From contig CANJIV010000003.1 in assembly GCA_947474595.1 (NCBI GenBank), forward strand, positions 124,001 through 188,000: DNA of 64,000 bases, written 5' to 3'. The notes beneath the pieces are model-generated. The model worked only from the letters and a program-made list of their open reading frames with translations. It had not been told where the DNA came from and did not search any database. Positions 36,746 through 45,003 of this stretch are shown here, one piece after another. Each line of letters begins with the position of its first letter. Position 1 is the first letter of the stretch. The translations under genes were made by a program, and so were the position numbers. The DNA is from Solirubrobacterales bacterium (lineage in GTDB: Bacteria > Actinomycetota > Thermoleophilia > Solirubrobacterales > Solirubrobacteraceae).

Positions 36746-37903
36746 ATGAACTTTGACCTCTCCGACGACCACCGCCTGATCCAGAAGACAGTGCGAGAGT
36801 TCGCGCTCGGCGAAATATCTCCGATCGCCGAGCAACTTGACCGCGAGAAGCAGTTCCCCTACGAAATCATTGCCAAGCTCGGAGAACTCGGACTAATGGG
36901 AATCCCCTTCCCCGCCGAGTACGGTGGCGGCGGTGGTGACACCTTGGCCTACGTACTGGCCGTCGAGGAGCTAACCCGGATCGACTCCAGCGTAGCGATC
37001 ACGCTCTGCGCCCACACTTCACTGGGCACCCAGCCGATCTACCTCTTCGGCAACCAAGAGCAGAAACAGCGCTGGCTGCCTGACCTCTGCTCAGGCCGCA
37101 AACTCGGCGCCTTCGGGCTGACCGAGCCCGAGGCGGGATCAGACGCAGGAAACGTGCGCACTCGCGCCCGACTACTAGATGAGGGCGAGTGGGCGATCGA
37201 TGGCGCTAAGCAGTTCATCACTAACGCAGGTACCGATATCTCAGGACTTGTCGCTATCACCGCTGTCACCGGCGAGGACCCAGGCGCCAAGAACGCCAAG
37301 GAGATCTCAAACATAGTGATTGAAAACGGCACTCCCGGATATGAGCAGGGTGAGCCGTACCGCAAGATGGGCTGGCATGCATCAGACACGCGTCCACTGA
37401 CATTCACCGACTGCCGAGTGCCGCAAGAAAACCTCCTTGGCCAGCGAGGACAAGGTTTTAAACAGTTCCTTCAGATTCTTGACATCGGCCGGATCGGCGT
37501 CGCTGCAATGGGCGTCGGCCTCGCACAAGGCGCCTTAGATGAAGCGCTTTCCTACGCTAAGGAGCGCAAGGCCTTTGGCAAGTCGATCTCAAAGTTCCAG
37601 CTAATTCAAGCCAAGCTCGCCGACCTCTCCACCGAGATCGAAGCAGCACGTCTGCTGACCTACAAAGCCGCACTGCTCAAAGACACGGGGCGCAGCTTCA
37701 CCCTCACCGCTGCTCAAGCCAAACTCAAGACCGGCCGCCTCGCCGTACGCGCCGCAGAAGAGGCCGTCCAGATCCACGGCGGATATGGCTACATCGAGGA
37801 GTACCCGGTCTGCCGCTTTTACCGCGACGCCAAAATACTCACGATCGGCGAAGGCACCGACGAGGTTCAACAGATGGTCATCGCCCAAGCGCTTGGCGCG
37901 TAG
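36746..37903 (+). CDS. Acyl-CoA dehydrogenase
   Basis: FAD enzyme that oxidises acyl-CoA to enoyl-CoA and passes electrons to ETF. The 385 residues start MNFDLSDDHRLIQKTVREFALGEI and include FGLTEPEAGSDAGNVRTRA, FAD-binding RIGVAAMGVGLAQGALDEALSYAKERKAFGKSISKFQLIQ and the catalytic Glu in ILTIGEGTDEVQQ (Y/GEGT motif) after HGGYGYIEEYPVCRFYRD. Chain-length specificity (butyryl/short-chain-like) is only suggested. It belongs functionally with etfBA and ETF-QO upstream. Confidence 0.97.
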   Translation: MNFDLSDDHRLIQKTVREFALGEISPIAEQLDREKQFPYEIIAKLGELGLMGIPFPAEYGGGGGDTLAYVLAVEELTRIDSSVAITLCAHTSLGTQPIYLFGNQEQKQRWLPDLCSGRKLGAFGLTEPEAGSDAGNVRTRARLLDEGEWAIDGAKQFITNAGTDISGLVAITAVTGEDPGAKNAKEISNIVIENGTPGYEQGEPYRKMGWHASDTRPLTFTDCRVPQENLLGQRGQGFKQFLQILDIGRIGVAAMGVGLAQGALDEALSYAKERKAFGKSISKFQLIQAKLADLSTEIEAARLLTYKAALLKDTGRSFTLTAAQAKLKTGRLAVRAAEEAVQIHGGYGYIEEYPVCRFYRDAKILTIGEGTDEVQQMVIAQALGA

Positions 37904-37941
37904 GACAGATCAAGAAACGTGATGTGAGTGAAGATGAGGCG

Positions 37942-37965
37942 AGCGCCAGGGATCTAGCTGGTGCT
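37942..37965. terminator. Hairpin between convergent acyl-CoA dehydrogenase and meaB genes
   Basis: AGCGCCAG (37942-37949) pairs with CTGGTGCT (37958-37965) around an 8-base loop, with one G-U pair. There is no U-run, so termination is weak or factor-assisted. It is the only structured element in the 101-base gap. Confidence 0.35.
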
Positions 37966-38004
37966 ATTGGCTGCCTACGCTGCGACGCCTACTGCCTAGC
38001 CCGC

Positions 38005-38958
38005 TCAGGAGCGCGGCTCTTGGCCTTCGAGGATTAGCGTCGCCGCGCTCGCCGGATCCAGCCTCCGCTCTACGACCTCGTCGAGCAGCCGCTGGACCTC
38101 TGGATCTGCCTCTATCGCTGCCTCTAGGCGTCTGCGCAACCGATGGGTAGCTAATGCCAACACCTCATTCATCAGGTTGCGGCGGCGGCGTTGGACCAAA
38201 GTCCCTTCGGACTCAATGTATTCGCGGTGAGCGGTGAGAGCTGCCACAAGATCTGCGACCCCCTCTCCCCTAGACGCCTCGGTCTTAATGATTGGAGGCA
38301 CCCAACCATCATGGCCGCCAAGCGCGAGGACGCCGCGAATCTCGCGCACCATCGTGTCGGTTAGGGGGTGATCGGATTTGTTGACAACGATCACATCCGG
38401 TATTTCCATCACGCCAGCCTTTAGCGCTTGGATCGAATCTCCAGAGCCGGGCATCAAGACCAAAACAACTGTGTCGGCGTGATCGATGATGTCGACCTCG
38501 GCCTGACCCACCCCAACTGTCTCAATCAAAACGATGTCCTTGCCAGCTGCGTCCATCAGCAGGGCCGCCTGCAGCGTAGCCTCCGATAGCCCGCCCAAGA
38601 CTCCGCGGCTTGCCATCGAGCGGATGAAGACGCCTGGATCAAGGAAGTGTTCGGTTAGGCGGATCCGGTCGCCCAGCAGCGCGCCATGGGTGAACGGCGA
38701 GGAGGGGTCGATAGAGAGCACGGCTACGTCTCGCGCTAGGGCGCGCTGCGCCTTGACAAGCGCGCCGATCAAGGTCGACTTTCCAACGCCAGGAGGGCCG
38801 GTGAACCCGATCACGCTGGCGCGGCCGGTGTGCGGGTAGATCTCCCGTACGAGCGCCCACCCTTGCGGATCGTCGTTCTCGACCAGAGTGATCGCGCGCG
38901 CTAGGGCGCGCTTGTCGCCTGCCAGAAGCCGCTCGGCGAGTGTGAGTTGGGATGACAT
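38005..38958 (-). CDS. meaB: Methylmalonyl-CoA mutase-associated GTPase MeaB (ArgK family)
   Basis: G3E-type P-loop GTPase that protects and reloads adenosylcobalamin mutase. The 317 residues carry Walker A GFTGPPGVGKSTLIGALV (near residue 50), DPSSPFTHGALLGDRIRL (switch region), ETVGVGQAEVDI (Walker B) and VNKSDHPL (NKxD), then a C-terminal helical dimerisation arm. With the B12-binding subunit at 32.3 kb this points to a functional two-subunit mutase. Its stop faces the acyl-CoA dehydrogenase. Confidence 0.96.
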   Translation of the reverse strand: MSSQLTLAERLLAGDKRALARAITLVENDDPQGWALVREIYPHTGRASVIGFTGPPGVGKSTLIGALVKAQRALARDVAVLSIDPSSPFTHGALLGDRIRLTEHFLDPGVFIRSMASRGVLGGLSEATLQAALLMDAAGKDIVLIETVGVGQAEVDIIDHADTVVLVLMPGSGDSIQALKAGVMEIPDVIVVNKSDHPLTDTMVREIRGVLALGGHDGWVPPIIKTEASRGEGVADLVAALTAHREYIESEGTLVQRRRRNLMNEVLALATHRLRRRLEAAIEADPEVQRLLDEVVERRLDPASAATLILEGQEPRS

Positions 38959-39052
38959 TGAGCGGTCATGATGTCATTCCCTCAGCCAGCAAGCCCACTG
39001 GGGGCTAACTGGCACGGGCGCCGAACTCCGGGATGGCTCTACGATCTCCCAG

Positions 39053-39730
39053 ATGGAGGCACTACGAGAGCCAGCGACCGACACCCCAGACGCGTCGATG
39101 AGGGTCCCGCCAGCACCGGCTCGCGGTGGGCCGATAGCGCTGGTTAAGTTCCTACATAAACAGAAGATGCTCAACCACAGGTACCTTCGACTGCTCGTGC
39201 GTCTAGGTTGGCTGAAGTTGCGTTGGCGTGGACGTCTAAAGACAGACGGGCTCGCCTTCGTCATGCCTGGCGTCGTCTTTGAAATCGGTCGTGATGCGAC
39301 CGTGAGCCTCGGACGGTGGTCGTGGATCGGGCACGACACCAAGGTCCGTGCGCATGAGGGCAGCGTGGTGATCGGAGCCAAGACGGTGCTCGGTCAGGAG
39401 TGCACGATCTCAGCCTTCCAGCACGTTTCGATCGGACGCGAGTGTGTCATCGCCGACCGCGTCATGCTGATCGACTTCGATCACGCAATCACCGAAGTCG
39501 AGCGGCCGATCCGGGCACAAGGGATTTATAAACGCAATGTGCAAGTCGGCCACAACGTCTGGATCGGATACGGCGCCTGCATCCTGCGCGGAGTCACGGT
39601 AGGAGACAACGCTGTGATCGGAACCAGCGCCGTCGTCACCCGTGACGTTGCTGACAATGCCATCGTCGGCGGTGTCCCAGCGCGGGTGATCCGAATGCGC
39701 GATACGCCGCAGCGGATGCGCTGGGGCTGA
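39053..39730 (+). CDS. Hexapeptide-repeat (left-handed beta-helix) acyltransferase
   Basis: The 225 residues form a basic N-terminal helix then left-handed beta-helix hexapeptide repeats (VVIGAKTVLGQECTISAF, VQVGHNVWIGYGACILRGVTVGDNAVIGTSAVVTRDV, VGGVPARVIRMRD), as in NodL/MAA/WbbJ sugar O-acetyltransferases. The likely catalytic His is in LIDFDHAITE. An acetyl or longer acyl group would be moved from acyl-CoA to a sugar. A similar acyltransferase (Rv3034c, as I recall) lies near the MGLP genes of M. tuberculosis. Here the methyltransferase-GH57-GT4 operon ends 1.8 kb away, so a role in acylating that glucan is plausible. Confidence 0.85.
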   Translation: MEALREPATDTPDASMRVPPAPARGGPIALVKFLHKQKMLNHRYLRLLVRLGWLKLRWRGRLKTDGLAFVMPGVVFEIGRDATVSLGRWSWIGHDTKVRAHEGSVVIGAKTVLGQECTISAFQHVSIGRECVIADRVMLIDFDHAITEVERPIRAQGIYKRNVQVGHNVWIGYGACILRGVTVGDNAVIGTSAVVTRDVADNAIVGGVPARVIRMRDTPQRMRWG

Positions 39731-39810
39731 GGGCAAAACCGAGCAGAGCCCGAAGACGCGGGGTGCCAGTGGCTCGCGCGGCCCGTACGTCATCATTCAT
39801 CGTCATCTCT

Positions 39811-40704
39811 GTGACCCCAGCCATCTCCCTGCGCGGCGTCGTCAAGCGCTTCGGTGACATCACCGCCGTTAACGGCCTTGACCTCGAGGTTGAACCCGGC
39901 ATCTGCTTCGGCCTGCTCGGGCCCAACGGAGCGGGAAAGTCGACCACGATGCGCCTGCTCACCGCCCAGGCGATCGCCGACGAAGGAGAGATCTCCGTGC
40001 TCGGCTTCACCCTCCCCGGTGAGTCCAAGGCGGCACGGATGGAGATGGGCGTCTGCCCGCAGCTCGACAACCTCGACGTCGAACTGACCACCCGCCAGAC
40101 GCTCAACGTCTTTGCCCGCTTGTACCGAGTTCCTCGAGCAGAGCGCGAGGCAGCAATCGACCGCGCTCTGACGATCGCAAAACTGCACGACCGCGCCGAC
40201 ACCAAGACCTCGGAGCTCTCCGGAGGGATGCGCCGGCGGCTGCTAATCGGGCGGGCGCTCGTCCATCAGCCACAGCTCGTTTTGCTCGACGAGCCGACGG
40301 TGGGCCTGGACCCGCAGGTGCGCCAGGAGCTGTGGACCTTGATCGACGGCCTGCGTAGCGATGGCGTGACCGTGCTGATGTCGACGCACTACATTGAGGA
40401 GGCCGAGCGCCTCGCCGACACCGTCGCCGTCATGGCGGAGGGCAAGATCGTCGCCCAGGGCCACCCCACCGAGCTCGTACGCGAGCACGCCGGTGAGGAG
40501 GTCATCGAAGTCTACGGACCGCCGCTGCGCCTCACCGAGGTGACTGAACACGCCCAAAGTCGCGGATGGATAACGCGCCGCAGCGGCCCAGCGGTCGCCA
40601 TCCTGCGCGCCGAAACCCTCGACGGCCAGGCGCCCGATGGAGAGCGCCGCGCGGCGACGCTCGAGGACGCCTTCGTTGTGCTGACCGGTCAGGAGATCAA
40701 TTGA
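39811..40704 (+). CDS. ABC transporter ATPase (ABC-2 type exporter, DrrA/NodI-like)
   Basis: The 297 residues start VTPAISLRGVVKRFGDITAVNGLDL. Walker A is LLGPNGAGKSTTMRLL, the Q-loop is CPQLDNLDVELTTRQ, the signature is TSELSGGMRRRLLIGRAL, Walker B is LVLLDEPTVGLDPQV, and the H-loop is MSTHYIEEAERLAD, with a C-terminal DrrA/NodI-type domain. The frame is open to ATG 39763, but the GTG at 39811 fits domain start. It is coupled to the permease gene (four-base TTGA overlap). Codons in this pair are visibly richer in G/C third positions than in the neighbours. The substrate is unknown: drug, lipid or polysaccharide. Confidence 0.95.
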   Translation: MTPAISLRGVVKRFGDITAVNGLDLEVEPGICFGLLGPNGAGKSTTMRLLTAQAIADEGEISVLGFTLPGESKAARMEMGVCPQLDNLDVELTTRQTLNVFARLYRVPRAEREAAIDRALTIAKLHDRADTKTSELSGGMRRRLLIGRALVHQPQLVLLDEPTVGLDPQVRQELWTLIDGLRSDGVTVLMSTHYIEEAERLADTVAVMAEGKIVAQGHPTELVREHAGEEVIEVYGPPLRLTEVTEHAQSRGWITRRSGPAVAILRAETLDGQAPDGERRAATLEDAFVVLTGQEIN

Positions 40705-41513
40705 ACGTCGCCGCCGAGACGCGGCGCGAGCTGCCCAACAAGAAGGTCCGACGCTTGGACCCCGCCGCCATCGTCGGCGTGATGAGCCGCGACATCAACC
40801 TCTTTCGCAAGTTCTGGAAGGCGACGACGTTCTCCTCGATCGTCGAGCCGACGATCTACCTGCTCGCCTTCGGCTTCGGCTTCGGCGGTTTGGTCGCCAG
40901 CGTCAATGGCGTCGACTACATCGAGTACGTCGGGACAGGTGTGGTGGCCAGCGCCGCGCTCTTCTCCTCGGTCTTTGCTGGGATGTTCAACACTTTTATT
41001 CGACGGGAGTTCCAGCGGACCTACGATGCGCTGCTGGCGGCGCCCGTCTCGGTCGAAGAGCTGGTGACCGCCGAGGTCCTCTGGATCTCGTGCCGGGCTG
41101 GCATCTACTGCATGGCGCCGCTGTTCGTCGCCATCGCATTCGGCCTGGACCCGCTGTGGGGCATCATGCTGGTGCCGTTCGTCGGCTTCATCACGGGCTG
41201 GGGATTCGCGAGCTTCGGCGTGCTGATCTCGGCCATGGCCAAGTCGATCGACAACTTCAACTACGTCACCTCGGCCATCATCACACCGCTCTTCCTGTTG
41301 GCCGGAACCTTCTTTCCGATCAACGAACTGCCGCCGGCGATCGAATGGCTCGCCCAGTTCAACCCGCTCTACCACTGCGTCCAGCTCGTGCGCGACCTGG
41401 TGATCTTCGGCCTCGGCTGGATCGACCTCGTCCACCTCGCAGCGCTCCTGCTCTTCGCCGTGGTGATGTGGCGCTTGGCGATCTGGCGTCAGACCAAGCA
41501 GCTAATCGACTGA
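40701..41513 (+). CDS. ABC-2 type transporter permease
   Basis: The 270-residue permease starts LNVAAETRRELPNKKVRRLDPAAIVGVMSRDINLFRKFWK from TTG 40701, overlapping the ATPase stop (TTGA), and has six hydrophobic segments including SIVEPTIYLLAFGFGFG, GIMLVPFVGFITGWGFASFG and a final VHLAALLLFAVVMWRLAIW. It matches the NodJ/DrrB ABC-2 class (EVLW..C.., FLLAGTFFPINELP). The frame is open further upstream, over the ATPase, but that extension is not coding. Its stop is 10 bases from the convergent GT4 stop. Confidence 0.94.
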   Translation: MNVAAETRRELPNKKVRRLDPAAIVGVMSRDINLFRKFWKATTFSSIVEPTIYLLAFGFGFGGLVASVNGVDYIEYVGTGVVASAALFSSVFAGMFNTFIRREFQRTYDALLAAPVSVEELVTAEVLWISCRAGIYCMAPLFVAIAFGLDPLWGIMLVPFVGFITGWGFASFGVLISAMAKSIDNFNYVTSAIITPLFLLAGTFFPINELPPAIEWLAQFNPLYHCVQLVRDLVIFGLGWIDLVHLAALLLFAVVMWRLAIWRQTKQLID

Positions 41514-41523
41514 GGACCCTAAA

Positions 41524-42714
41524 TCAGACCGTCGTGCGGCCAAGCTCGGAGTAGATCGCTGCCGTCTGTGTCGCTACGTCGGCCCAGTCGAAGGCCAGGA
41601 CATGCTCGCTGGCTTGGCTCACAAGGCGGTCACGCAACTCGTCATCTACGAGTAGGCGCTCGATCATCGCCTCTAGATGGACGGCATCGCCACCGTGAAA
41701 CCGCAGTCCCACCCGCTCATCGGCCGGCACGATCTCGCGCAGACCGCCGGTGTCGGCGACGATGCAAGGACAGCCGGAGGCCATCGCCTCCAAGGCAACC
41801 AAGCCGAACGGTTCATAGAGCGATGGGACCACCGTAAGGTCGGCGATGCGGTAGAGCGAGTGAAGGACGTCGTCGCCGATCCAGCCGAGAAAGATTCCAT
41901 GGTCATCGAGCCCTAGGCGTGTGGCCTGCTCTTTTAGGTCCTGCTCTGCAGTCCCAGATCCAGCAACCAAGAATCGAACGTTGCCCAGGCCCGCGATCAG
42001 GCCAGGCAAGGCTTCAAGGGCAAGCTGGAAACCCTTCTCATAGACCAGCCGCCCAACGAGCAAGATCAGTCGTTGATCAGGAGTCGCGAAGCTTGCGCGC
42101 AGGGTATGCAGGTCATCGACGGGCTGCAGGTCTAACGGATCGATCCCATTTGGGATCACGGCCACGTCGGACTCTTCTAATCCGAAGATGTCAACGACAT
42201 GCTCGCGCATGTAGTGCGAGCAGACGATCACGCGGTCGGCACGGTTGACAATCCAGCGCTCTACCCCATGGATGTGGGACTGGGGGTGCTTGTCCACCCA
42301 TCCTTGATGGCGGCCGTACTCCGTCGCGTGGATGGTCATGATCAGTGGACAGCGGAATCTGTTGGCGAGGTGGTCGCCAGCTACCGCTACCAACCAGTCG
42401 TGTCCGTGCACGAGGTCAAAGTCAAAGCGATCACCTAACTCGACGCCTGCGGCGAGCATGTCGGCGTTCATATGCTCGATCCAAGCGACGAACTCACTGA
42501 GGTCGCTCGGGCGGCTTGGCTCGCGTACGCGGTGGACCCAGACGCCGTCGACCTCTTCCTCGGCAGGCATCGAGTCGTCACCGCGACTGAGCACGTGGAC
42601 CTCGGTCCCAATCGCAACAAGGTTCTCGGAGAGCTTGCGAACATGGCGCGCTAGGCCGCCCTCGATAAGGGGCGGGTACTCCCAAGAAAGAATGAGAACG
42701 CAGCGTTGATTCAT
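41524..42714 (-). CDS. Glycosyltransferase family 4, glycogen synthase/MGLP-type alpha-glucosyltransferase (Rv3032-like)
   Basis: GT-B fold retaining glucosyltransferase. The 396 residues begin MNQRCVLILSWEYPPLIEGGLARHVRKLSENLVAIGTEVHVLSRG (starch/glycogen-synthase style GGLARHV), continue with NGIDPLDLQPVDD, LLVGRLVYEKGFQLALEAL and the nucleotide-sugar site EPFGLVALEAMASGCPCIVADTGGLREIV (E-x7-E). In M. tuberculosis Rv3032 with GH57 Rv3031 and methyltransferase Rv3030 makes methylglucose lipopolysaccharide. Here the same three types are coupled in the same order. Its ATG overlaps the GH57 stop by four bases (ATGA). Donor is probably UDP- or ADP-glucose. Confidence 0.88.
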   Translation of the reverse strand: MNQRCVLILSWEYPPLIEGGLARHVRKLSENLVAIGTEVHVLSRGDDSMPAEEEVDGVWVHRVREPSRPSDLSEFVAWIEHMNADMLAAGVELGDRFDFDLVHGHDWLVAVAGDHLANRFRCPLIMTIHATEYGRHQGWVDKHPQSHIHGVERWIVNRADRVIVCSHYMREHVVDIFGLEESDVAVIPNGIDPLDLQPVDDLHTLRASFATPDQRLILLVGRLVYEKGFQLALEALPGLIAGLGNVRFLVAGSGTAEQDLKEQATRLGLDDHGIFLGWIGDDVLHSLYRIADLTVVPSLYEPFGLVALEAMASGCPCIVADTGGLREIVPADERVGLRFHGGDAVHLEAMIERLLVDDELRDRLVSQASEHVLAFDWADVATQTAAIYSELGRTTV

Positions 42715-44147
42715 GGCTCTAGCAGTGGTGCCAAAGTAGCTCTCGGCGCCAAGTTACGAAGTCGCGACAGATCGAAGTTTAGGGCTCCTAGTGAATCTCG
42801 GAGATTGATCGCGTTTGTATCAGCGCGCTGGCGCGGGTATGGCCCGGCCGTTTCATGTGTTTCAAGGAAAGCCCAATCTGAGGCTTGGAGTGCCAGCAAC
42901 GCACGGACCGCACCAGATGAGACCTCCGCCCGCGCCCCGACGACCTCTAACTCGCCCCGGCGCATCTGCCAGACAAGATCAGCGACGCGTGGACCGTCCC
43001 AGGTGCTCAAATCACGCTGGGTTCCCCACGACGTGCATGGCAGATCATGGGGAGCTGGCGCTGGCTCATACCTTGACAGCGCGTCGTCTAGCCCCGTCAA
43101 AGCGAGGCCTTGGGCGGCCGCCTCGCATATGACAGCGTCGAGCCAGAGCAACCCCTCGTGCCACCAGTGGCCCAGGAACTCCGTATCCATAGCGCAGACA
43201 CACAGGCCCGGCCCACCAGAGGTCTCGCGCGAGGTATCTAAGCGAAAGATCACGCGCGCCACGAAGTCCGCAGCGTCGCTGCGGGCACGCCTCGCCGCAG
43301 CCTCTGGATCGTAGGGCGTGCCGTCGTTTGCCCAGGCGCGATGATCGTGAACTGTGAGGCGGTGGTGATCGCGATATGGCGCCGCTCGTGGATATCCGCC
43401 GTCGCTCCAGACCAGCTCATGAGTGGACCGATCTATAGGAATTAACACGGTTGCACTAGAGCTCTGCAACGGACGCAGTTGCTCGGCACTGCCAAGCCCG
43501 AATATATCTGTGAAGTCAACGCAGGTGGCCTTTACACCCGCCTCAGCCAGGGTCGGATCCAACCACGGCAGATAAGCGCACTCAGGTAGCCAGAACCCCC
43601 CCGCCCACTGGCCGAACCGTCTCATATGTGAGGCGACACCGGTCTGGCACTGCAACGCCACGCCACGGTCGGTTGCTAACAGCGGCAGGATCGCGTGAGT
43701 CGCGCTAGACGTCCACTGCGCATGGCGTCCCAGCCGACCCAGTAGATCCCCGCCGATCCTGCCAAAGGCGGCTTGAGCCCACTCATAGGCCGCTGCCGAA
43801 TGTTCAAGCGGTGCCAAGAGGTCAGTGGCTCCGCTCTCACGGCATCCCGCTAAATCGCGGCGGTGGGTTTCGCCACGAATCTCTGTTAGGAAATTGGTAA
43901 ACCGTTCACCGATGCCATCTGCATCGAGCTGATCACAGAGGACGGGGGTCAGCGAGAGTGTGAGCAGCGAATCAGCTGCGCCATCTGGGGCATGGCGATC
44001 GAGCACTTCTAGTAGCGGTAAGTAGCTAGTGGCGATCGCCTCCCACAGCCACTCCTCACCAAACGGCCAGGTTCCGAACCCCTCGACGTATGGCATGTGG
44101 GTGTGTAGGACTAACGCCAACTCACCACGATCTCGAGCGACCATCAC
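42711..44147 (-). CDS. GH57 family alpha-glucan branching enzyme (DUF1957, Rv3031-like)
   Basis: The 478 residues hold the GH57 motifs: LVLHTHMPYVEGFG (motif 1, His), GFWLPECAYLPWLD (Glu nucleophile region, motif 3) and MDTEFLGHWWHEGLLWLD (Asp acid, motif 4). These are the signature of DUF1957-containing branching enzymes rather than alpha-amylases. The family makes alpha-1,6 branches in glucans, and in mycobacteria acts in MGLP or glycogen synthesis. The start could be ATG 44147 or the adjacent ATG 44144 (MM). The gene is translationally coupled on both sides (ATGA overlaps). Confidence 0.92.
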   Translation of the reverse strand: MMVARDRGELALVLHTHMPYVEGFGTWPFGEEWLWEAIATSYLPLLEVLDRHAPDGAADSLLTLSLTPVLCDQLDADGIGERFTNFLTEIRGETHRRDLAGCRESGATDLLAPLEHSAAAYEWAQAAFGRIGGDLLGRLGRHAQWTSSATHAILPLLATDRGVALQCQTGVASHMRRFGQWAGGFWLPECAYLPWLDPTLAEAGVKATCVDFTDIFGLGSAEQLRPLQSSSATVLIPIDRSTHELVWSDGGYPRAAPYRDHHRLTVHDHRAWANDGTPYDPEAAARRARSDAADFVARVIFRLDTSRETSGGPGLCVCAMDTEFLGHWWHEGLLWLDAVICEAAAQGLALTGLDDALSRYEPAPAPHDLPCTSWGTQRDLSTWDGPRVADLVWQMRRGELEVVGARAEVSSGAVRALLALQASDWAFLETHETAGPYPRQRADTNAINLRDSLGALNFDLSRLRNLAPRATLAPLLEP

Positions 44148-44932
44148 GGGCGACAGACGGCGATGAAGTCCAGGGCACCGGTGAGCTCCGCAGGTCCACC
44201 CCGCACGAGCCGAAAGTCGCTTGCTGAGATTGCTGGAGTGAACCAGCCGTAGAAACGATCAGTGATTCCCAGGCGCTTATGTAGGTGGTCCCAGCCCAGT
44301 CGGAGCGCCCACTCATGAACACGGAGTTTGCGGGCATGGAAGAGGCCAAATAACTCGACTTGGGAGAAGTGGGCGCAGCACAGCTGCATGTACTCCTGCG
44401 CACGGTATTCGCGCACATGCCAAGGGTTCTCAGACTTCTGGGCATCGGGGCCAGCAAGCGTCACCAGATTAGGTGTCGAGATGTAAGCGACCTCACCTGA
44501 CCCGTTTGAGTATCTGCCCAGCAGCGAGCAGAAGTGATCTAGGAGCGCACCCGGATCTTCAACATGTTCGATGGTTTGCAAGAAGGTGATCGCGTCGCAA
44601 GGCGCATCAAACGAACCGACCAGATCACGAGCGAAGCTCAACTTCTGGGTTGCGTAACGTAGTCGTGCGTGCTCAAAGGCCTCGGGGTTGGCATCAACGC
44701 CGACCACAGATGCCGCCTGCTTGGCTAGCACTGCGGCGCCATAGCCTTCGCCGCAGGCCATGTCGATCACCCTCAACCCAGCAATGCGCGGCGCGATCCA
44801 GTTATAGACAGCTTCGTGGCGGCGATACCAGTAGTTCTCCTGAGGAATATCGGGAAGTGTGCGCTCGCCGGTTAGGGCCAGTGGCGGCACCCCTTCAGGC
44901 TGATCGCGCTGGAGATATATCTCAGACATCAA
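44144..44932 (-). CDS. Class I SAM-dependent methyltransferase (Rv3030-like, putative sugar O-methyltransferase)
   Basis: The 262 residues show the SAM-binding motif LRVIDMACGEGYGAAVLAK (near residue 50), a following acidic loop VVGVDANPEAFEHARLRY and the motif FLQTIEHVEDPGALLDHFCSLL. It overlaps the GH57 start by four bases and heads the operon MT-GH57-GT4. In mycobacteria the equivalent methyltransferase (Rv3030) is linked to MGLP methylation, so glucose 6-O-methylation of an alpha-glucan is the best inference. The substrate is not proven. Either ATG 44932 or the second Met may be the start (MMSEIYLQ). Confidence 0.85.
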   Translation of the reverse strand: MMSEIYLQRDQPEGVPPLALTGERTLPDIPQENYWYRRHEAVYNWIAPRIAGLRVIDMACGEGYGAAVLAKQAASVVGVDANPEAFEHARLRYATQKLSFARDLVGSFDAPCDAITFLQTIEHVEDPGALLDHFCSLLGRYSNGSGEVAYISTPNLVTLAGPDAQKSENPWHVREYRAQEYMQLCCAHFSQVELFGLFHARKLRVHEWALRLGWDHLHKRLGITDRFYGWFTPAISASDFRLVRGGPAELTGALDFIAVCRP

Positions 44933-45003
44933 TGGCGAGAGTAGCGCTCACCACAAAGTGGGCGAGTGCCGTCAGATAGCGCTGGAAGCTACAGTCCCGC
45001 GAT

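Noticed and set aside
40689-41435. Minus-strand 248-codon frame opposite the ABC permease
   Set aside because: It is rich in Asp/Glu/Arg/His as expected for the antisense of a GC-rich gene; the plus strand has clear permease features.
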